A stretch of DNA of 64,000 nucleotides from Eucalyptus grandis (taxonomy: Eukaryota; Streptophyta; Magnoliopsida; Myrtales; Myrtaceae), in contig NC_052618.1 of NCBI RefSeq assembly GCF_016545825.1, forward strand, positions 16,071,561 to 16,135,560. The letters are read 5' to 3'. Of the stretch, positions 58,787 to 64,000 are shown in pieces. Within the stretch, counting starts at the first letter, position 1. Every line of letters starts with the position of its first letter. The position numbers and the translations under genes were made by a program. The notes beneath the pieces are model-generated. The model did no database searches. It worked only from the letters and a program-made list of their open reading frames with translations, and was not told the DNA's origin.

Positions 58787-60295
58787 GGGAATCTTGAGTA
58801 TTTTCGAGAGAAGAAGTCTTGGAGATGCTAAGAGAGTTGGTAGACAATTTATGTGCTCTCTTGCTAATATCAATTTTGTGAAAAGATGGGGTTTGGAGGT
58901 GAGGTTGAATTGCTGAAGGCGGTGTAATCAGGAGTCACTGTGCCCTTTGCTTATACATAGGAGTGTCAGATGGAAGCTCGACATATAAACATGGTGACAT
59001 GAGAATGTCGTCTTGTGGATGTCTGGGTCTTCCTTGGCGACTCATGTTGTTGATTTTTGATGATCATACAATGATGGCTTGATGTCCCAAAACGACCACC
59101 CGTTGAAAACGTGTTAAATGATTAAGAGCCTCATCTGTATTTTTCCATATCGCTACCGAAGTGAACGCGACAATATTTGAGTTAGCTCTTTCTACGAAAA
59201 CGATGAAGTCTCAGACATTCTCTTACTTTCCAAACTATTTTGTATAGAGGAGGCGATTTAGACTATTTTTGTTGGTTTCTAATCCAGTTAGGATGTCACG
59301 TAGGTCAAAATAAATGGTTAAGACGATATGATGTGAAATAACAGGTCAGATAGAATAGATTAAAAGGACATTCTAAGGCATCAAGCAGTTCGAAATGAAT
59401 ATAATCCACACGAGCTAATGGCAATTATTGTTAGCTGCTGAAATAATTGACAATATTGAAGTACACTGTGCAAAATGTCACATGGTGTTGAACAGATCGA
59501 TCTAACTATGACTTGTTTTCTTGCGTATTATGCATCGATAATCAAACGCAAAATTATTCTTTTTCTGGCTATGGTCCAAACTGGTTTTGGTTCTTGGCTC
59601 CCACTTGGACATTAATTATATCCTTCGGCCTCATTTTTATCGTAATTTGGGTGGCGCCACAAATTTCCAAAACCCCCATTCTTGGAAGTTTCTAAAAATT
59701 AGCTTAGGTTTAAATCCCACGGGCTTTACATATTCAATTGGACCAATACTCTAATCCAAAACGAGTTAAGAGACAGATGTATAAAGTGAGTATTCAATGC
59801 CGTATCAACTCTCCCATGGACGTCTCTTGTCCCTAACGCTAATATGTGCACCTAAACAAATTAGTATCATCAGAGATATATGGTTAATTAGATTCTTCGA
59901 AAACATTTTGATTAATAAGTGCTATCCAAAATCGTTCATATTAATATGTCAACCCTTCAAAAACATAAATTCAATAAGTAAATTCATCTCTTGATTTGAG
60001 AGGATCAGATCATAAAACCAGTTGTTGAGAAAAGTCGGATAGTTAATTAGTTGTGTGGCTCACAATATCAACAATAATTTGCAAGATTTTGATTCCATCG
60101 GTATTCATGACTCATCACATGAATGATAATCCAAAGAAAAGTTTACAGGATGGAAATCTGAAACAAGAACACATAGGTAGAACAACAAGATGTCAATCCA
60201 CCGAACACAGTGACTCTTTATGACTCGGTGATCATGAGCATACATTCATCTTTGACATTAGAATCGATGCTTTATGCATCATCCCCTTCGGACTT
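58787..60295. other. Intergenic between the two GDSL copies
   Basis: 58787-59030 is the upstream region of the broken copy and 60180-60295 the likely 3' untranslated part of the intact gene. No other gene seen. Confidence 0.5.
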
Positions 60296-62445
60296 CTAGG
60301 CAACGAGACGTGGAGAAGTGAAGGGACCGTCGAGTAAGCCCTTGGCCATGTGCCGATACGCCGCCTCGGTCAAGTGAACTCCGTCCCAAAGTATGGAGGC
60401 TGATGGATCTTTACACACGCTTGACGTGGAACCACACATCATCCTGACGTTGAAATTAAATGGTCCACCAGCTCCACAGCAAGCTACATGTGTTGATTTA
60501 GAGAAACCTGAAAACGAGAGGACATCGATCTCATCACTTAACCTTATAAGTTCATAAAGACGCGGCAAGTAGGATAAATCTTCAATCTATATACATAGTT
60601 GAAGGTTCTATATGCCTATTCACCGTTGATCGTGAAAGTAAGAAGAAAGTAAACTCACCATATTGTGTTGGTGATTCAAAGAGACGCATGATATCTCCAT
60701 AATAATCCGCATAGATAATCCTTGCATGGCTATATTTTTGTCTCAAAACCTGCAACTCTCGTTGGAGATAATTGTTGTGATACTTGGCGAATTCATTATA
60801 ACGATTGAGACAACCAGTTGCCGTATTAGCGTCGTTCTTGAGAAAGGGTGGAGCTGTCGTTATGTACGATGTCAAGCAACCAATTGGCAGATTCCCTGGC
60901 ACTACTAACTCCACCGCCCCGTGTTCGATGAGCATCTAAAACAATCACATGCCATGAAAAACTTATTGGAGTGCTAAAAAAAGGTTAACCACGCAAGATC
61001 TTATTGGACGAATAGTATTGTGCTTTATTCGTTGCGAGAAAAAGAAAAGGGCCATACGCTGGTGGCATTGGCGATGGCTCCAACAACATTTGGCACAATG
61101 GGACGGAGCTGCTCAAAGGTTGCACCCAGGGCGAAAGCAAGATTGTAGTCGTTTCCACCAATTTCCCCCACTAGAAATAAAGACTTCTTGAAATATGTAT
61201 CGCAATCTACCAAAGAAAAGAATGAAAATAAAAATCAAATCATCAAATGACTCAAGTAATTGATTTTAAAATCCTAATAATGATATATTCCAATATTGAA
61301 GTCACTCAACGAAAGACTTCTTTTATTTTCCTTTGATATTGCAAGAGCACAAAAATAGAAACCCATCTATCTAGAGACCTATGAAATGCTCTTCAATCCC
61401 CATAAATTAATAGACTAAGCCTAAGCAAGTGTGCCTCAGTTTCTAAGTTGCAAGTCTAAACATCCCAATCTATTGCACCAAACCTGTAGTGGTCATCCTA
61501 CGAAAGATTTATGAGCTACAAAGACGTGATATCTACCAAATCACCTCAGTAAATATCTTCAGTGAATACGATCGATCACACAAAAGAGTAATTGCTATAC
61601 ATGTTAGTCCTCAACCGGAGCCCACAAAAATAGGGTTTATATTATTTACCTTGCTGGGTTGTGCAAAGAGAAGATTTAAGTTTCTTGAACCAGTCGAGCT
61701 GAACATTTAAGGAATGATTCGTCATTGTCATCGCTGGAATGCCTCGAGCTGCAAAGAATGTCGGATCAAGGGCTGTGGCACCAGCAACTGCAAAGTTAAC
61801 TCCGCTACGAGCATCAACTGAGCCGTTGACTACCTCAAGATATGGCTTCAGATAGGGCAACCCAACTGCTTCCGCTGCATTTTCATATATGTAACGCATA
61901 TACACCAATTAAACATCTAAAATTAACACCCCCATTGATGATAAAGACTACTAAAGATTGTCATTAACTCCGCTTTAAATAAGGAGTTATTTTTCCTGTC
62001 TTTTCGAAAGAAAAATATGTACTGTCGTCAGTGAAATATCAACACCAAACGTAGAAAAATAGCCCTGTCTTTGAGCTTGGATATATACTGCTGTAGATCC
62101 AAATATTCTCAGCAAAAGCTGCGGCCTTTTGATTTAAATGCCTATTCTCTTCCCTAACACGAGCATGCATTTACAAAAAGCAAAGAAGAGTTAGGAGAAC
62201 ATACCAATGAAATCAATTGTAAGACGTCCATCTGAAAAACGACCGGTCGGATGCCCAAAGAAGGTCTTGCCATAAGGAGACATCGGCAGGATTGCATGAT
62301 CCCCCGCAGATCGGAGGTAGTTCCCAGTGTCGCTTAGAGAGTCGCCAAAGTTGAAAATCGACTCATACTTATGCAGGATCGTCGAGTTGGCCTTCAAAGC
62401 AAGGCAACATTGCAGAAGGATCGAGATTATTGCTGTATATTTCAT
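60296..62445 (-). CDS. GDSL esterase/lipase (SGNH hydrolase), five exons, intact
   Basis: Exons on the minus strand: 62445-62205, 61874-61650, 61206-61058, 60935-60659, 60507-60296. They total 1104 nt, 367 residues, with canonical GT-AG at all four introns and phase kept. Residues 1-20 form a hydrophobic signal peptide. Block I is FNFGDSLSDTGN with Ser36 as predicted nucleophile; block II is around SGVNFAVAGA (104-113); block III is GEIGGNDYN with Asn174; block V is WDGVHLTEAAYR with Asp339 and His342. Length and five-exon layout fit the plant secreted GELP family, which hydrolyses acyl or acetyl esters; the substrate cannot be told from sequence. A TATTTAAG box lies about 125 bp upstream (about 62567-62575). 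A broken paralogue lies downstream in the same orientation. Confidence 0.92.
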
Positions 62446-63529
62446 GGCAACTCTTGAGTATTTTGGAGAGATAAAGTCTTGATGATGCTAAGAGAGTTGG
62501 GAAACAATTTTATATCCTCTCTTTGCTAATTTTCAGTTGGTGAAATTTGGGGTCTTCAAGGTGAGCTTAAATAGCTGAAATCGGTTCAATCGGTTCATTA
62601 AATTCTTTGCTTATAATAGAAAGGGTGAGACGGATGGGTAACTGAGACGGATGGGTAACCGACAGTAAGGGGGCATGAGAACGTCGTTTTTTCGTCGTCG
62701 AGTTGTTTTGTCGTTACCTATTACTCGTCATTCCTATTGGGGCGACTAAGGTTGTTGATTCTAGAACTTCTTTTCGGTCCCCGTTCGACTGGTGGGACGG
62801 CGTACGGAGCGACGTGGAAGATAGATGTAGTTATTTCTAAGGTTGTGGAGAATGTCTTTTTCCTCGTTTTGAACCTCCAATAATTTTCCAGAAACTATTT
62901 GTTGAAACCTCCGAAAACATAGGGGACCGTTAGCAAGTGCCGCAGCTTGCGGGCTTCAAGGACTTAGCAATGCCACGTCGAAGACTTCTCTCCTATTTAG
63001 TCAAGATTTATGAGAAAAGTCGATAATAATTTTCCTTTTGGCAAATTTAACTTTGTAAAAGATTAGCAAAATGATTAATCATATTCGAAATTTAATGGAC
63101 ATTTCTAATGACACTGACAATTTTCGTGTTAGTAAGAGATTATATTTTTCTCCCTTCGTTTTCCTGTGTGCGTTATTTAATTTCCTCCGAATTATTTATT
63201 TTCACAAATTATTTTTTCAGCTGCATAATTCCTGTACCCCATTATGAGGAATCTTCCAAAGATAAGCCCAAGTTGGAACCCATGAGGTTTATATTATGCA
63301 GTCGAATCCATATTGACGCAATAACTTAAATCAGAATCAAGAGTCAATTTTCAATATCTAGTAAACCTCCACCCATATTGCTACGTCGTAAAACCTGCCT
63401 TCATTCATAGTCTCTTCCACCAAATCGTGAGGTGATGATATTTTTTCCTAAAAATCTGTAATTATGTACGAAATTTTCCATAATTCGATCACATTCTTAA
63501 ATCGGTGGCCACTAATTGACCACAAGTGG
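62446..63529. other. 5' flank of the GDSL gene and intergenic sequence
   Basis: Contains the putative promoter of the GDSL gene, and the direct repeat GAGACGGATGGGTAAC (62627-62660). The frame at 63108-63329 has no recognisable motif. Confidence 0.5.
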
Positions 63530-64000
63530 TGATTCTACTTGTTAGGAAAATTCGTGAAAAGAGTCCAAAACTTATTGCAATTTTGTTAGTTATAAACCTT
63601 CTAACGTTGCCAATTAAGTACTAAACATGTTCATGTTTTGTCAATTGAGTCTTTCCAATCAATTTGGCCAAAAGTCGTTGACATAAACACCGACAGTTTT
63701 ACGTGACATAATCGGCACTGACATGAAAAAAAAAATTAAAAATTATTTCTTTTGTTTTCTTTTTCCTTTATGTCTTTCCTTCTCTTTTTCCTCTTTTCTT
63801 TTTAGGCCAACCTCACCATGGTCCCGCGGCTGGTGAGGGCTTTGCAACCTCGTTTGTGGCTACTGAGGCTGGCCTCGCTCAAACCATCATGACCACGAGG
63901 GAGGCCCCTTACCTAAATCAAATCAAGGCCATGGCGAGGCTAGCCTTGCTTGTGGCCCACAAGGGCATTGCGAGCTAGCCACTATAAAATAAAATAAAAT
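63530..64000. mobile_element. Non-autonomous DNA-transposon-like sequence (cut by window end)
   Basis: 63580-63720 carries CCAATTAAGTACTAAACATG then GTCAATTGAGTCTTTCC, followed by TTTGGCCAAAAGTCGTTGAC and a GGCACTGACATG end. This is a phrase pattern widespread in plant non-autonomous elements with long terminal repeats. A T-rich stretch and a GC-rich block (63805-63980, GGTGAGGGCTTTGCAACCTC, GAGGCTGGCCTCGCTC) follow, the same arrangement as in 20033-21268 and 42242-43166. The second terminus is outside the window. Confidence 0.45.

Overview
The window is plant nuclear DNA, most likely from a dicot tree or shrub. The evidence is intron-containing GDSL esterase genes, recognisable plant protein fragments (AAE3-type acyl-CoA ligase, STIP/TFIP11 splicing factor, DUF26 secreted protein) and a dense load of plant-type LTR retrotransposons. 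No species is assigned, and nothing prokaryotic was seen. Only one gene reads as intact: a five-exon GDSL esterase/lipase on the minus strand at 60296-62445.

Layout. 1-17800 is a nest of three retrotransposons. The host is a minus-strand Ty3/Gypsy element resembling the Tekay/Del chromoviruses, with a roughly 3.1 kb LTR. One Sirevirus-type Ty1/Copia element (minus strand, cut by the window start) is inserted in its RNase H region at 2077/2078. A second, complete Sirevirus (plus strand, 5216-14809, target duplication TATTG) is inserted in its LTR. 17801-22473 is intergenic and holds a fold-back inverted-repeat element (18771-19524) and a non-autonomous hAT element (20033-21268, 8-bp duplication CCCATCCC) with a very GC-rich core.

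22820-36418 is a 13.6 kb minus-strand LTR element (target duplication ATCAT). It carries a plant-mobile-domain-like (DUF7745-like) region, two gag-like ORFs, no recognisable pol, and about 2.2 kb of tandem repeats near its 3' end. It sits in one copy of a roughly 0.6 kb tandem duplication, and the other copy preserves the empty site.

36424-44320 is mostly featureless. It holds a degenerate solo Copia LTR, a truncated DUF26-type gene, a roughly 100 bp CT microsatellite and another inverted-repeat element. 44569-45345 is a decayed STIP/TFIP11 fragment (plus). It abuts a decayed AAE3-like acyl-CoA ligase fragment (minus) whose first intron was invaded by a complete 7.2 kb Copia element (46127-53322, target duplication CATAA).

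54424-64000 has simple repeats, a broken GDSL esterase copy lacking its last two exons (57418-58786), the intact GDSL gene, and another non-autonomous transposon-like sequence at the right edge.

How it works together: there is no operon-like or pathway logic. The region is a TE-rich graveyard with one probable live gene. I did not find a convincing undescribed biological system. The most informative signals are the dated nesting, the pol-less two-gag element with its empty-site paralogue, and recurrent small C-W-G indels between repeat copies that may affect how frameshifts should be read.
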